From NCBI RefSeq assembly GCF_000315795.1, contig NZ_ANHY01000004.1:248001-312000 (forward strand): a stretch of DNA of 64,000 nucleotides. Reading direction: 5' to 3'. The position numbers and the translations under genes are program-made. Positions 1 through 8,426 of this stretch are shown piece after piece. The first letter of the stretch is position 1. Each line of letters starts with the position of its first letter. Origin of the DNA: Caenispirillum salinarum AK4 (GTDB lineage: Bacteria > Pseudomonadota > Alphaproteobacteria > Rhodospirillales > Rhodospirillaceae). The notes under the pieces were generated by a model, which saw only the letters and a program-made list of their open reading frames with translations, did no database searches and had not been told where the DNA came from.

Positions 1-98
1 TCTACACCTGGACCTACCTGCACGAACTCGGCCACCGGCAGGACCAGCTGATGAAGGACTACGCCGCCGACCTGGCCGCCAAGGGCCTGAGCAGATAG
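1..98 (+). CDS. C-terminal end of an unidentified protein (5' truncated by window edge)
   Basis: An open frame runs in from the left edge and ends at a TAG at 96-98, giving about 31 C-terminal residues that end in DLAAKGLSR. The stretch is hydrophilic and looks helical (many Glu, Asp, Gln, Lys, Leu), with no membrane segment or motif. Codon use is GC-rich like the surrounding genes. The start lies outside the window and the fragment is too short to assign a family. It is probably the end of a real gene because the frame stays open to the edge and the next gene starts about 130 bases later in the same direction. Confidence 0.45.
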   Translation, partial: YTWTYLHELGHRQDQLMKDYAADLAAKGLSR

Positions 99-229
99 GC
101 GTGGGCCCGGCCGGCGCGGCCGATCGAAAGGCGCACGCCTAGCCCCCACGGGACCCGAGCGGCGGGGGATGATGGATCGTTCTTGGAGAAGACCGGCCCG
201 TCACCACCCGCATGGAGGACTCCCCCGTC

Positions 230-1405
230 ATGGCATCGTCCCGTTCCTGGCCCATGTCGGCCGTCGCCGTCGCCGTGGTTCTCGCCATCGTGGCCATCGC
301 CGGATGGTGGGTCGCCGCCGCCCGCGACGGCACAATCGACGACCTGCGCGCCACCCTGGAAACCGAGCGCGAGGCGGCCGGCGACCTCGCCACCATCCAG
401 GAACAGATCTCGGAAACCGAAACCGTCCTCTTCGCCCTGCGCGCCGACCAGGAAGCCGCCGAGGCCCAGGCGCAGGAAGCCGAACAACTGGCCGTCGAGG
501 CCCAGACCCAGGCCGAGGAAGCCCAGGCCCGCCTGCAGGAGGCCCAGGCCCGCGCCGAGGAAGCCCAGGCCCAGGCCCAGACCGCCGAACAGCAGCAGCA
601 GGCCGCGCAGGAGGAACTGGCGCAGCTGGAAGGCTCGGTGCAGGAAGCCCGCGCCGCCGAGGGCCGCGCCAACGAACTTCAGGACCGCATCACCGAACTG
701 CAGGTGGACGTCACCGCCGCCGAGGATCGCCTCGCCGCGCTGCGCGACGAAGCCGCCCAGGTGGAAAGTCAGGCCGACCAGCGCCAGGCCGAGGTGCAGG
801 CCCTTCAGACCCAGGAAGAAGAACTGACGCTGGCCGTGGAGGAAGCCCGTGGCGAGCTTGACGCCCTCCAGACCCGCGCCACCGACACCGCGGCCGAGGT
901 CTCGGGCGCCGAGGCCCGCCTGACCCAACTGCGCGAGGAAATCACCGAGGCCCAGCAGCAGACCGCGGAGGCGGAAAACGCGCTGGAAGAAGTGCGCGCC
1001 CGAATGGAACAGGCCCAGGCCGAAGCCCGGCAGGCGGAATCCCGCGTTTCCGGCCTTGAACAGCGCGCGACCGAACTCAGCAAGACCCTCGCCGACGCCG
1101 AGGAAACGCTGTCGGAACGCCAGGAAACGCTGGGTACCCTCCAGGCCCGCATCGCCAGCCGCGAGGCCGAACTGGAACAGGCCGAACAGCGCCTCGCCCA
1201 GGTCACCCAGTCGGTGCAGTCGGCACAGGCCCGCGTGCAGGGGCTGGAAACGCAGCGCGCCGAACTCCTCGCCTCCATCGACGAAGCCCGCCAGCAGCTT
1301 TCGGAAGCCACCCAGCGCATGGAACAGGACATCCAGCCGCAAATGCAGACACAGCCGCCAGGCCAGGCGGATCAGGCGGACCAGGCGGACCAGGCGGCCG
1401 AGTGA
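230..1405 (+). CDS. Membrane-anchored long coiled-coil protein, function unknown
   Basis: The protein has 391 residues when started at the ATG at 230, which has a GGAGG at 214-218, 11 bases upstream. An in-frame ATG at 212 would have no such site. One membrane segment at about residues 9-29 (AVAVAVVLAIVAIAGWWV) is followed by nearly 340 residues of uninterrupted Glu/Gln/Ala/Arg heptad-like helix, then a short QADQADQAD repeat at the C-terminus. The layout is an inner-membrane anchor with a long coiled-coil rod. Coiled-coil proteins of this kind match many unrelated proteins, so similarity would not establish a function. It may space or organise envelope components, but nothing in the neighbourhood says so. 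It appears to be monocistronic. Confidence 0.75.
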   Translation: MASSRSWPMSAVAVAVVLAIVAIAGWWVAAARDGTIDDLRATLETEREAAGDLATIQEQISETETVLFALRADQEAAEAQAQEAEQLAVEAQTQAEEAQARLQEAQARAEEAQAQAQTAEQQQQAAQEELAQLEGSVQEARAAEGRANELQDRITELQVDVTAAEDRLAALRDEAAQVESQADQRQAEVQALQTQEEELTLAVEEARGELDALQTRATDTAAEVSGAEARLTQLREEITEAQQQTAEAENALEEVRARMEQAQAEARQAESRVSGLEQRATELSKTLADAEETLSERQETLGTLQARIASREAELEQAEQRLAQVTQSVQSAQARVQGLETQRAELLASIDEARQQLSEATQRMEQDIQPQMQTQPPGQADQADQADQAAE

Positions 1406-1417
1406 TCGGCGTCAGGT

Positions 1418-1979
1418 GAAGGACGCGCGGGGAAGACGCGGCCTCCCCCTCGCGCTCCCCTGCGGTTTTCAGGAAGACGGACACACCTGCGAGGCCTCAC
1501 GTCTGCGGAGTCGCAGAGACGCCGACGACGCGCGTGGACCTTGGAGTCTCAAACGCGCCGTCATTCCTGCGATAGCAGGACTCCACAGCACGCGCGCAAA
1601 AAGCCGCCGCACCGCCCCCTCGGACCGAGAGCGCGAGAGGCCGCGCCTCTCGCACCCCTCATCGCGCGCCAGCGCGACGCGGTGCACGAAGAAGGATGCG
1701 AGGGGAAGGCGCGGCCTCCCCCTCGCGCTCCCCCGCGATTTCAGGAAGACCGACACCCCTGCCTGCGAGGCTATCCCTCTGCGGCGTCGCAGGGACGCCG
1801 GACGACGCGCGCGGGCGACGGGCTTTAATTAAGCTATTGATTTGGAGCATAAAACTTGCCGCCATTCCTGCGAAAGCAGGACTCCACCGCACGCGCGAAA
1901 AAGCCGCCGCACCGCCCCCTCGGACCGAGAGCGCGAGAGGCCGCGCCTCTCGCACCCCTCATCGCGCGCCAGCGCGAAG
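1418..1979. repeat. Non-coding region holding two copies of a composite repeat
   Basis: The gap of about 595 bases between the coiled-coil gene and the next gene is built from a duplicated unit. Part B is at about 1420-1545 and again at 1691-1816. Part A is at about 1561-1679 and again at 1862-1979, with long near-identical stretches offset by 300 bases. Part A begins with a small hairpin, TCCTGC-GAAA-GCAGGA in the second copy. It also contains a perfect palindromic stem GCGAGAGGC/GCCTCTCGC with a 3-base loop at 1633-1653 and 1933-1953. The two copies differ by scattered substitutions, so they are not a recent duplication. No convincing gene lies inside. It looks like a REP-type dispersed intergenic repeat. 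Confidence 0.75.
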
Positions 1980-2000
1980 CCGGCGGCGGCGGCGGCGGCG

Positions 2001-4583
2001 TCAGAACTGCCGCAGCAGGCGGCGCAGGTAGTCGAGTTCGTCGGCGGGGCGGTCACGTTCGCTGGCGCGGCGGCGGAGTTCTTCCAGCAGTTCGCGGGCC
2101 CGTTTCTCCTCGGGCTCGGTAGGCACCTCCACCGTGTCCGGGTCCATGCCCTGCTGGCGGCCGAGGGGATCGCGGCCGGGCATCTGGCCGCGGCCCATGG
2201 GCATCGGCATGGGCATCATCATGCCCTGGCCCATGCCCATGGCCTGCATCATCTGCTGCATGGACTGGCCCATACCGTCGCGCAGGGCTTCAAGCGCCTC
2301 GCCCTGGGCCTGCGAGGCGGGGCCGGGCTGCTGACCGCGCAGGGCGTCCTCGGCCCGGCGCATGGCTAGCTCGGCGTCGCCAAGGTTCTCGGGCACCTGG
2401 CCGGTCATTTCGCCCAGGCGGCGCATCAGGTCGCCAAGGCGCTTGCGCAGGGCCTCCTGCTCGGCGGCGGTGAGCGCCTCCTGCTCGCCTTGCTGACCCT
2501 GCTGACCCTGCTGGCCCTGCTGCTGTTGCCCTTGCTGTTGCTGTCCCGGCATCGGCGGCTGCTGGAAGGGCGACAGCGGGCTCTGCGGGAACTGCTGGCT
2601 CTGGCGGAAGGTTTCCTCCAGCAGGCGTTCCTGTTCTCGCGCCAAGTCCTGCAACTCGCGCATCATCTCCTGCGCCTGCTGCATCTGCTGCATCTGTTCC
2701 GGCGACATGGGGCGCATGTTGCGCATGGCCTCCATCATGCGGGACAGTTCGTCGAGCATGGCCTTGGCGGCATCGCGGGCGCCCAGCTCGTTCATCTCCC
2801 GCATGCGGTCGAGCATCTCCTGCATGGCCTGCGGGTCGAGGGTCTGCATGGTGTCCGGCATGGGCCCGTCGAACGGCGGCATCTGCGGCATGTCGCGCAT
2901 CATCTCGGCCATCATTTCCGAGAACCGCTGGAGCGCCTGCTGAAGCTCCTGCATCAGGCGCTCCACCTCGGCGTCCGGGGCATCGTTTTCCAGGGCCTCG
3001 CGCAGGGCGTCCTCGGCGCGTTCCAGGTCGCGGCCGGCAAGCGTCAGGCCGCCGTCCTCAAGCCGGATCGCCAGGTCCCACAGCAGGTCGAGCACGCCGT
3101 CGCGCTCCGCCGTGTCCTCGCCGGAATGGTAGAGGCGGTCGGCAGCGATGCGCAGGCCCAGGAACACCACGGAATCGTGGCTGAAGCGCGCCGGCTCGCG
3201 GCTGATCTGGTCCAGCACCTTGGCGGCGTCGCGGGCCTGGTCGGGGTCGCGGGCGACCTCTTTCCGGACGGCGGCGATGGCGCGGGCGACCGGGTGCTGG
3301 AACTGGCGCTCCGGCAGGAGCGTGTCGATGGGATCGGAGTACGCGGTCTGGCCGGCGGCGTCGGTGGCCTTCAGGCGGACGGTCACGGGCAATCCGGCCC
3401 AGGGGTGCGGCGTCAGGTCGATGGCGGCGCGGCCCGGCTGCTCAACCAGCTCGGCATCCGCCGGACCGGGAGCGGGCGCGGCCAGATCCACCTCGAGGGT
3501 TTCGGCGTCGGGCCGGTCGGGGCGGGTGATCTGCACCAGGAAAGTTTCGATGCCGTAATCGTCTCCGGCGGCGTAGGGCAGGCGCAGGCGCCAGCGCGAG
3601 GTTTCCTCGGGCGGGCCGGTGAAGCGCACCGTCGGCGGCATGTCCGGCACCACGGTCATGGGCCAGGACTCCACCATGTCGCCGTCGTCCAGAATGGCGA
3701 GCCGCTGGCCGGCCGTCAGTTCGGCCTCGAGCCGGTGGCTGCCGTCGCCGATGGCCTCGAAGGGGATGGTCGCGCCGCCGGTGCCGTCGACGCGCAGGGC
3801 CGGGTCGTCCGCTCCATGCACCAGGGCCACCACCGCCGAGCCTTCCGGCACCCGCAGGGGTCCGGCGGCCTGGGGCGCGGCGACGCCACCGGCGGCCTCG
3901 GCGTCCGACTCGGTTCCGGCGGCAAGCGTGAGGGGCGCACGGCCGGTGTAGGCCGGCGGCGTGATCCAGATGTCGGCCGTCAGCGGCGCCGTCGACGGGG
4001 CGGGCAGCGTGGGGTTCAGCGCGCGCTCCAGCCGCTGGCCCAGGTCGCCCCAACCGATGGCGACGCCCACCACCACCAGAAGAACACCCACGGCGCGCAC
4101 GCCGACCGGATCGCGGCTTGCCATGCGGGGACTGGGGAAGGGCACCGACAGGCGTTTCGCCGCCGCCAGCATGCGGGCGCGGTGGGCCTCCCACAGACCG
4201 GCCGCCAGGGTATCGCCGTGCGGCCTCGACGGCTGGTCCTCCAGCGCCGTCAGGGGGCGGTGGTAGGGCTGGCGGTGGTCGCCTGGGGCGCCGCGCGTCT
4301 CAAGCGCCGTCCGCGCCTCGTGCCGGCTGGGCCAGGGAAAGGCGCGCAGGCCCAGCACCAGGGCGGCGAGCGTTCCCGCCGCCAGCGCCACCAGCAGGCC
4401 CAGGTGCAGCCAGCCCGGCAGGCGCGGCAGAATGTCGAGGAAGGCAAGCCCGAAGAACACCGCCGCCAGCGTCAGCGCCGGCCACAACCGTTCCCACAGC
4501 CGCTCCGCCAGCAGGGAGGCGCGGGTCAGCAGGATGCGGCCAGGCATGGACGGCCGCGGGGGAGGGGGTTCGGGCGTCGTCAC
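2001..4583 (-). CDS. TIGR02302/DUF4175-type membrane protein
   Basis: About 860 residues. There are two membrane helices near the N-terminus (WPALTLAAVFFGLAFL and LGLLVALAAGTLAALVLGL) and a third at about residues 180-200 (VLLVVVGVAIGW). A large extracytoplasmic region follows, then a helical part rich in Glu, Met and Gln, with Gln-Gly runs and a Met/Pro/Gly stretch near the end. This order fits the alphaproteobacterial TIGR02302 family, which has no assigned function. The start is uncertain: a TTG at 4616 sits against a hairpin, a GTG at 4583 follows AGGGGA with no spacing, and an ATG at 4547 precedes PGRILLTR. The GTG is given here. The gene is probably transcribed alone. Confidence 0.85.
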   Translation of the reverse strand: MTTPEPPPPRPSMPGRILLTRASLLAERLWERLWPALTLAAVFFGLAFLDILPRLPGWLHLGLLVALAAGTLAALVLGLRAFPWPSRHEARTALETRGAPGDHRQPYHRPLTALEDQPSRPHGDTLAAGLWEAHRARMLAAAKRLSVPFPSPRMASRDPVGVRAVGVLLVVVGVAIGWGDLGQRLERALNPTLPAPSTAPLTADIWITPPAYTGRAPLTLAAGTESDAEAAGGVAAPQAAGPLRVPEGSAVVALVHGADDPALRVDGTGGATIPFEAIGDGSHRLEAELTAGQRLAILDDGDMVESWPMTVVPDMPPTVRFTGPPEETSRWRLRLPYAAGDDYGIETFLVQITRPDRPDAETLEVDLAAPAPGPADAELVEQPGRAAIDLTPHPWAGLPVTVRLKATDAAGQTAYSDPIDTLLPERQFQHPVARAIAAVRKEVARDPDQARDAAKVLDQISREPARFSHDSVVFLGLRIAADRLYHSGEDTAERDGVLDLLWDLAIRLEDGGLTLAGRDLERAEDALREALENDAPDAEVERLMQELQQALQRFSEMMAEMMRDMPQMPPFDGPMPDTMQTLDPQAMQEMLDRMREMNELGARDAAKAMLDELSRMMEAMRNMRPMSPEQMQQMQQAQEMMRELQDLAREQERLLEETFRQSQQFPQSPLSPFQQPPMPGQQQQGQQQQGQQGQQGQQGEQEALTAAEQEALRKRLGDLMRRLGEMTGQVPENLGDAELAMRRAEDALRGQQPGPASQAQGEALEALRDGMGQSMQQMMQAMGMGQGMMMPMPMPMGRGQMPGRDPLGRQQGMDPDTVEVPTEPEEKRARELLEELRRRASERDRPADELDYLRRLLRQF

Positions 4584-4618
4584 TCCCCTAATGTAAACCC
4601 GGTGTCGGGGAATCAACA

Positions 4619-4650
4619 GCGGGCCGCCTTCTTTTTCACAGGCGGCCCGC
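4619..4650 (-). terminator. Perfect 10-bp hairpin downstream of the MaoC gene
   Basis: GCGGGCCGCC at 4619-4628 pairs perfectly with GGCGGCCCGC at 4641-4650 around a 12-base loop. It lies 39 bases past the MaoC stop and just before the TIGR02302 gene, both on the minus strand. The following sequence is only moderately T-rich on that strand, so it may terminate weakly or partly insulate the downstream gene. Confidence 0.5.
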
Positions 4651-4688
4651 CGTTTTGGTTCCGGCTGATGTGCGGAAGCGGTGGAGGG

Positions 4689-5141
4689 TTACTCCGCCGC
4701 GGCCGTCGCAGCGGCCTTGGACGGCACCATCAGGGTCGCCTCGCCGTCGATGACGGTCTTGCCGGCCACCGTGCAGACGGTCTTGAAGGTGCAGAACTTC
4801 TTTTCGTCGGCCTTGGCCGTGCACTCGACCACCGCGGTCACCGTGTCGCCGGGGCGCACAGGCGCCTTGAACTTCAGGCTCTGGCCCACGTAGATGCAGC
4901 CCGGGCCGGGCAGCTTGGTGCCGAAGACCGTGGAGATCAGCGCCGCCGACAGCATGCCGTGGGCGATGCGGCCCTTGAACATGGTGCCCTCGGCATATTC
5001 CTGGTTCAGGTGGACCGGGTTGGTATCGCCCGAGACGCCCGAGAACATCAGGATGTCGGCCTCGGTGATGGTCTTGGCGAAGACCGCCTTCTGACCGACC
5101 TCGATGTCTTCATAGTAGTTCAGGATCACGTCGTCGGACAT
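4689..5141 (-). CDS. MaoC-family (R)-enoyl-CoA hydratase
   Basis: The 150-residue protein has a hot-dog fold of the usual length for the PhaJ/MaoC group. The hydratase signature is at residues 38-44 (GDTNPVH): Asp39 and His44 match the catalytic Asp-His pair of (R)-specific enoyl-CoA hydratases. A GRIAHGML segment follows, also typical. Such enzymes hydrate trans-2-enoyl-CoA to (R)-3-hydroxyacyl-CoA and link fatty-acid oxidation to polyhydroxyalkanoate or other acyl pathways. The substrate chain length cannot be read from sequence. A strong ribosome site, GAGGAGGG, precedes the ATG. No PHA genes are adjacent. The C-terminal KAAATAAAE tail is an unimportant Ala-rich extension. Confidence 0.88.
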   Translation of the reverse strand: MSDDVILNYYEDIEVGQKAVFAKTITEADILMFSGVSGDTNPVHLNQEYAEGTMFKGRIAHGMLSAALISTVFGTKLPGPGCIYVGQSLKFKAPVRPGDTVTAVVECTAKADEKKFCTFKTVCTVAGKTVIDGEATLMVPSKAAATAAAE

Positions 5142-5254
5142 GCCACCCTCCTCGCAAGTAAATCGGCGTGGTGATTGTGCGGCGCATCATACTCCTGCCG
5201 CAACGCACCCACAAGGCCGGGGGTGGCATCGGTCGACGAAAGGATGATGACCGT

Positions 5255-5749
5255 TTACTGGCAGGTGCGTGACAACTTGATGCTGTTGTCGTCCATCTCG
5301 GGCACCTGGTCGAACACCTGGGGCAGGTCGAACACGTCCTTGCCCGCCTCGCGCTCCACCACGTCCTGGATGCGCTTGGCGACGTAGCCGGGCCGCTGGT
5401 GTTCCGACCGGGTCATACGGTCGTGGAAGAAGTCCACCACCAGGGCGTCGACGACGTCCGGCACGGCGTAGCAGGCATCGACCTTGCGCTCGGGGTTGGG
5501 CTCCAGGCGCACCAGCAGGCCGCCATGGTAGGTGCGCCGGTTGGCAACGTCCTCGATGGGTATCCACAGCGGGTCGAGCAGGATGTACTGGCCGGCCAGT
5601 TCCGCCACGTCGCCCCGATCCATGCCGCCCGAACTGCCGCCGCCCTCCGCCGCCGCCACGGGTCCGGCCGCACCCAGCGCCAGCACCGCCGCGACGGTCG
5701 CGGCGGCGGCGGGAACAGGGTGCAGCAGGCGGCGGAGGAACGGCGTCAT
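5255..5749 (-). CDS. Secreted protein of unknown function
   Basis: The protein has 164 residues from the ATG at 5749, which lies just after the stop of the upstream AhpD-like gene (4 bases apart), so the two are probably co-transcribed. The N-terminus (MTPFLRRLLHPVP, then an Ala/Val-rich core ending AAGPVAAAEG) is a clear signal peptide, cleaved near residue 34. The mature part includes YILLDPLWIPIEDVANRR and VVDALVVDFFHDRM. Overall spacing loosely recalls the periplasmic domain of FliL-type proteins, but it lacks a membrane anchor and the match is weak. I do not recognise the family and assign no function. Mature form likely periplasmic. Confidence 0.7.
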   Translation of the reverse strand: MTPFLRRLLHPVPAAAATVAAVLALGAAGPVAAAEGGGSSGGMDRGDVAELAGQYILLDPLWIPIEDVANRRTYHGGLLVRLEPNPERKVDACYAVPDVVDALVVDFFHDRMTRSEHQRPGYVAKRIQDVVEREAGKDVFDLPQVFDQVPEMDDNSIKLSRTCQ

Positions 5750-5753
5750 GGCA

Positions 5754-6110
5754 TCAGGCCTCGTCCTGGGCGGCCTTGAACTGGTCGAAGGCCTCCAGCG
5801 CCTGGCCGGCGTAGACGAAGGACGGGCCACCGCCCATGTAGACCGACATGCCCATGGTCTCGAGGATTTCCTCGCGCGTCGCGCCGTACTTGGCGGCGGC
5901 CTTGGCATGGAAGGCGATGCAGCCGTCGCAGCGGACCGCGACGCCGATGGCCAGCGCGATCAGTTCCTTGGTCTTGGGGTCCAGCGCGCCGTCGGCCGTG
6001 GCGGCGCGGGCGAGGGCGGAGAAGCCCTTCATGGTGTCGGGAATGCCCTTGCGGACCTCCCCCATGGCACCCGACAGATCCTCGGCCAGCTTGGCCCAAT
6101 CCTTGTACAT
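5754..6110 (-). CDS. Carboxymuconolactone decarboxylase / AhpD-like protein
   Basis: The protein is a 118-residue all-helical CMD-domain protein. The key motif is C61-D-G-C64-IAF-H68, the CxxCxxxH arrangement of AhpD-type thiol-disulfide enzymes that support peroxide reduction. Flanking segments (LDPKTKELIALAIGVAV; AAAKYGATREEILETM) are standard for the family. AhpD-like members act as hexameric or trimeric thiol peroxidases or their reductants; decarboxylases lack the CxxC, so a redox role is favoured here. The partner and substrate are unknown, and no ahpC lies nearby. It is followed closely by the secreted-protein gene. Confidence 0.88.
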   Translation of the reverse strand: MYKDWAKLAEDLSGAMGEVRKGIPDTMKGFSALARAATADGALDPKTKELIALAIGVAVRCDGCIAFHAKAAAKYGATREEILETMGMSVYMGGGPSFVYAGQALEAFDQFKAAQDEA

Positions 6111-6205
6111 CAGAAACTCCTCATAAAGGCATCCATCAGGCGCGCAAGGATGCCCAAGGCGCGAAGCCGGCGCAAGAGAAAGCCCGGTTGCGGCTGTGGA
6201 TAACC

Positions 6206-6673
6206 CTAGCGGCGGGCCCTGAAGAAGTCTCGCAGGAGCGCCGCGGCCTCTGATTCGCGCAAGCCGCCGTAGACCTCGGGCCGGTGGTGGCAGGTGGGCT
6301 GGTCGAAAATGCGCGGCCCGTGCTCCGCGCCACCGCCCTTGGGATCGTAGGCAGCGAAATACACCCGCCGAATGCGCGCGAAGGAAATGGCCGTCGCGCA
6401 CATGGGGCAGGGCTCCAGCGTGACGTACAGGTCGCAGTCCGGCAGCCGGGCATCGCCCCGCCCCGCGCAGGCGGCGCGGATTGCCAACAGTTCCGCGTGG
6501 GCGGTGGGATCGCGATCCTCTTCCGTCCGGTTGCCGGCGCGGGCGAGGATGCGGCCCGTGGCGGGCTCCACGACCACCGCCCCGATGGGCACCTCCCCGC
6601 GCGCCCCGGCCGCCGCCGCCTCGGCGAAGGCGGCATCCATGAAATCGGCGGGAGAGGGCGGCTTTCCGGTCAT
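6206..6673 (-). CDS. tadA: tRNA-specific adenosine deaminase TadA
   Basis: The 155-residue protein has all zinc-deaminase signatures: H59-A-E61 (zinc ligand and catalytic proton shuttle) and P88-C89-P-M-C92 (two zinc cysteines). TadA converts the wobble adenosine of tRNA-Arg(ACG) to inosine and is normally essential. Length and the extra C-terminal helix (ESEAAALLRDFFRARR) match TadA rather than guanine or cytosine deaminases. In alphaproteobacteria tadA often sits beside rluB and rsmD; here those two lie 1.7 kb away, separated by an inserted two-gene islet and an amidotransferase gene. Confidence 0.93.
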   Translation of the reverse strand: MTGKPPSPADFMDAAFAEAAAAGARGEVPIGAVVVEPATGRILARAGNRTEEDRDPTAHAELLAIRAACAGRGDARLPDCDLYVTLEPCPMCATAISFARIRRVYFAAYDPKGGGAEHGPRIFDQPTCHHRPEVYGGLRESEAAALLRDFFRARR

Positions 6674-6775
6674 GGACGGAGAGTGCGGCGGGGCGGTGGG
6701 GGCGTCAAGCGGGAGCGGTGGCGGGGCCTACCTGAAGTTGTTAGAATACCCTGTATCCTATGGGAGCCATGCGCC

Positions 6776-7132
6776 GTGTTCATCGCGAACATCACCATTC
6801 TAATCGTCAATTTAGTTCTGGCGGCGACCATTATCGGGCTGTCCATCCACCGCGGCCTTGCCGAGCCTACGGGCTTGGACTGGAACGATTTCGCCGCCAT
6901 ATTGTTGACATCGGTCGCCGTAGTCCTGGCCGGAGTGACGGTTTTCATCGCCGCCGCCGCGATCTGGGGATACAACGCGATCAAGACAGCGGCCGAGAAT
7001 AAGGCGCGCGAAGTCGCGGAAAAGGTTGCGATTGCGGAAACGCGGGAAGCAATGTCTGACCAGTTCGGCGCGCTTGACGAAGACGAGGAAGCGAAATTCT
7101 GGCAGGATGCCGACGATGACCAACCGGGCTGA
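6776..7132 (+). CDS. Small two-helix membrane protein with coiled-coil tail, partner of ImmA/IrrE peptidase
   Basis: The 118-residue frame starts at the GTG at 6776, preceded by GGGAG at 6762-6766 with 9-base spacing. Two membrane helices lie at about residues 5-25 (ITILIVNLVLAATIIGLSI) and 40-65 (AAILLTSVAVVLAGVTVFIAAAAIWGY). A cytoplasmic charged helix follows (NKAREVAEKVAIAETREAM) and then an acidic tail DEDEEAKFWQDADDDQPG. Base use differs from the neighbours, with codons such as CTA and TTA, which suggests acquisition. The next gene, a metallopeptidase, starts 17 bases before this stop, so the two are translationally coupled. Family not recognised. It could be a membrane sensor or a substrate of the peptidase. 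Confidence 0.7.
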   Translation: MFIANITILIVNLVLAATIIGLSIHRGLAEPTGLDWNDFAAILLTSVAVVLAGVTVFIAAAAIWGYNAIKTAAENKAREVAEKVAIAETREAMSDQFGALDEDEEAKFWQDADDDQPG

Positions 7133-7664
7133 CATGACTACCGGCCAGATCATTAGCCGCCACCAAGGGGCCGCGCCGGTCGACCTTGAAGGGATGGCAC
7201 GCGACCTTGGCATCGCCGTGCATTATGATCGTGAGCTGCCGGACACGATCTCCGGCAAAATACAGCGGATCGGTCCTGGCGGAAGTGGTTCAAACTTCGC
7301 CATTCACATCAACGCCAAGCATCATCCGAACCGCCAACGTTTCACCTTGGCGCATGAGCTCGCCCACTTCCATATGCATCGCGACCGCATACGGGAAGGT
7401 GTGGTCGACAACGAAATGTACCGCAGCGAAACCCTGTCCAACCATCTTGAGCGCCAAGCCAACCAATACGCGGCGGCCATCCTGTTGCCGGCCCCCCTCG
7501 TCAAGGCGGAGTATCAAAACACTGGCGGGGACGTCGACGAGATGGCAAGGATCTTTCGGGTGTCGCCTCAAGCGATGCAGATCCGGCTGGATGAGCTCAA
7601 GCGATTTGCCAGGACCCGGGCCGCCCGCGGCCTCTCAAGCCTTCGCCACCGCCACCGCGCCTGA
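7116..7664 (+). CDS. ImmA/IrrE-family zinc metallopeptidase
   Basis: The protein has 182 residues from the ATG at 7116 (AGGA at 7104-7107, spacing 8); an in-frame ATG at 7134 is the alternative. The catalytic motif H80-E-L-A-H84 and a downstream E112 in LERQANQYAA, then the AAILLPAPLV helix, are diagnostic of the ImmA/IrrE (COG2856) peptidases. These cleave DNA-binding repressors (ImmA of ICEBs1, IrrE with DdrO in Deinococcus) or act as toxin-antitoxin partners. The usual adjacent XRE repressor is missing; the partner is the membrane protein in front. The target is therefore unknown. The gene has lower GC codon use than the surrounding genes. Confidence 0.88.
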   Translation: MTNRADMTTGQIISRHQGAAPVDLEGMARDLGIAVHYDRELPDTISGKIQRIGPGGSGSNFAIHINAKHHPNRQRFTLAHELAHFHMHRDRIREGVVDNEMYRSETLSNHLERQANQYAAAILLPAPLVKAEYQNTGGDVDEMARIFRVSPQAMQIRLDELKRFARTRAARGLSSLRHRHRA

Positions 7665-7709
7665 CGCCACCCATTGCGCCCCCTTCGCGCCCGGCGTAAA
7701 TACGGGGCC

Positions 7710-8426
7710 ATGACAAGACGACCCGTGATCGGCATCCCCCTCGACAGCGAGGACGGCGGCGGCTATTCGGCACTGCCCTGGTATGCCCTGCGCAAGAACT
7801 ACTGCGAAGCCGTCGCCCGCGCCGGCGGCACGCCCATCCTGCTGCCCCACGATCCGTCGCAGGCCGAGACATACCTGGACATGATCGACGGCCTGCTGGT
7901 CGCCGGCGGGGCCTTCGACGTCGACCCCGCCCTGTTCGGCGCCGGGGAGAAACACGGCACCGTGGTCCTCAAGGAAGGCCGCACCGATTTCGAACTCGCG
8001 GTCACCAAGGGCGCCCATGCGCGCAAGATGCCGATCCTGGGCATCTGCGGCGGCCAGCAGTTGCTTGCCGTCGTGCTGGGCGGCACCCTCATCCAGCATA
8101 TTCCCGACGAGGTCGACGACCCGCTGGCCCACGAGCAGCCCAACCCGCGCACGGAACCCGGCCACATGGTCGTGGTGACCGAAGACACGCTGCTCCACCG
8201 CGTCACGGGCACGCTCCAGTTCCCCGTCAACTCCGCCCACCATCAGGCGGTCAAGGCCGTGCCCGAGACGCTGACCGTCAACGCCATCGCGCCGGACGGC
8301 GTGGTGGAGGGCATCGAGGACCCGGCGCACCCCTTCTGCCTGGGCGTGCAGTGGCACCCCGAGTACAGCATCAGCCCGGCCGACGACGCCATCCTCGCCG
8401 CTTTCGTGAAGGCCGCTTCCGCATGA
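7710..8426 (+). CDS. Class I glutamine amidotransferase, PuuD-like gamma-glutamyl hydrolase
   Basis: The protein has 238 residues. The nucleophile elbow GIC113GG and the C-terminal WHPEY (His-Glu of the triad) identify a class I amidotransferase. The family is C26 peptidase / gamma-Glu-GABA hydrolase (PuuD-like), as shown by the LLVAGGAFDVDPALFG segment and the NSAHHQAV stretch. Members release glutamate from gamma-glutamyl amines in the putrescine pathway, but no putrescine genes are nearby, so the natural substrate is open. It overlaps the next gene rluB by 4 bases (ATGA), which implies coupled translation. Confidence 0.87.
   Translation: MTRRPVIGIPLDSEDGGGYSALPWYALRKNYCEAVARAGGTPILLPHDPSQAETYLDMIDGLLVAGGAFDVDPALFGAGEKHGTVVLKEGRTDFELAVTKGAHARKMPILGICGGQQLLAVVLGGTLIQHIPDEVDDPLAHEQPNPRTEPGHMVVVTEDTLLHRVTGTLQFPVNSAHHQAVKAVPETLTVNAIAPDGVVEGIEDPAHPFCLGVQWHPEYSISPADDAILAAFVKAASA

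Noticed and set aside
1418-1979. CRISPR array
   Set aside because: The repeats are about 120 bases long, only two copies exist, spacers are not regular, and no cas gene is present.
2490-5174. Long plus-strand open frame opposite the TIGR02302 and MaoC genes
   Set aside because: Its translation is Arg/Gly/His-rich without domains, as expected for the antisense of GC-rich genes. The minus-strand proteins have clear families.
6195-6203. Perfect DnaA box TGTGGATAA next to tadA
   Set aside because: It is a single box with no companions, AT-rich segment or parS. One such nonamer can occur by chance in this much sequence; the cluster at 33.2-33.5 kb is the better origin.
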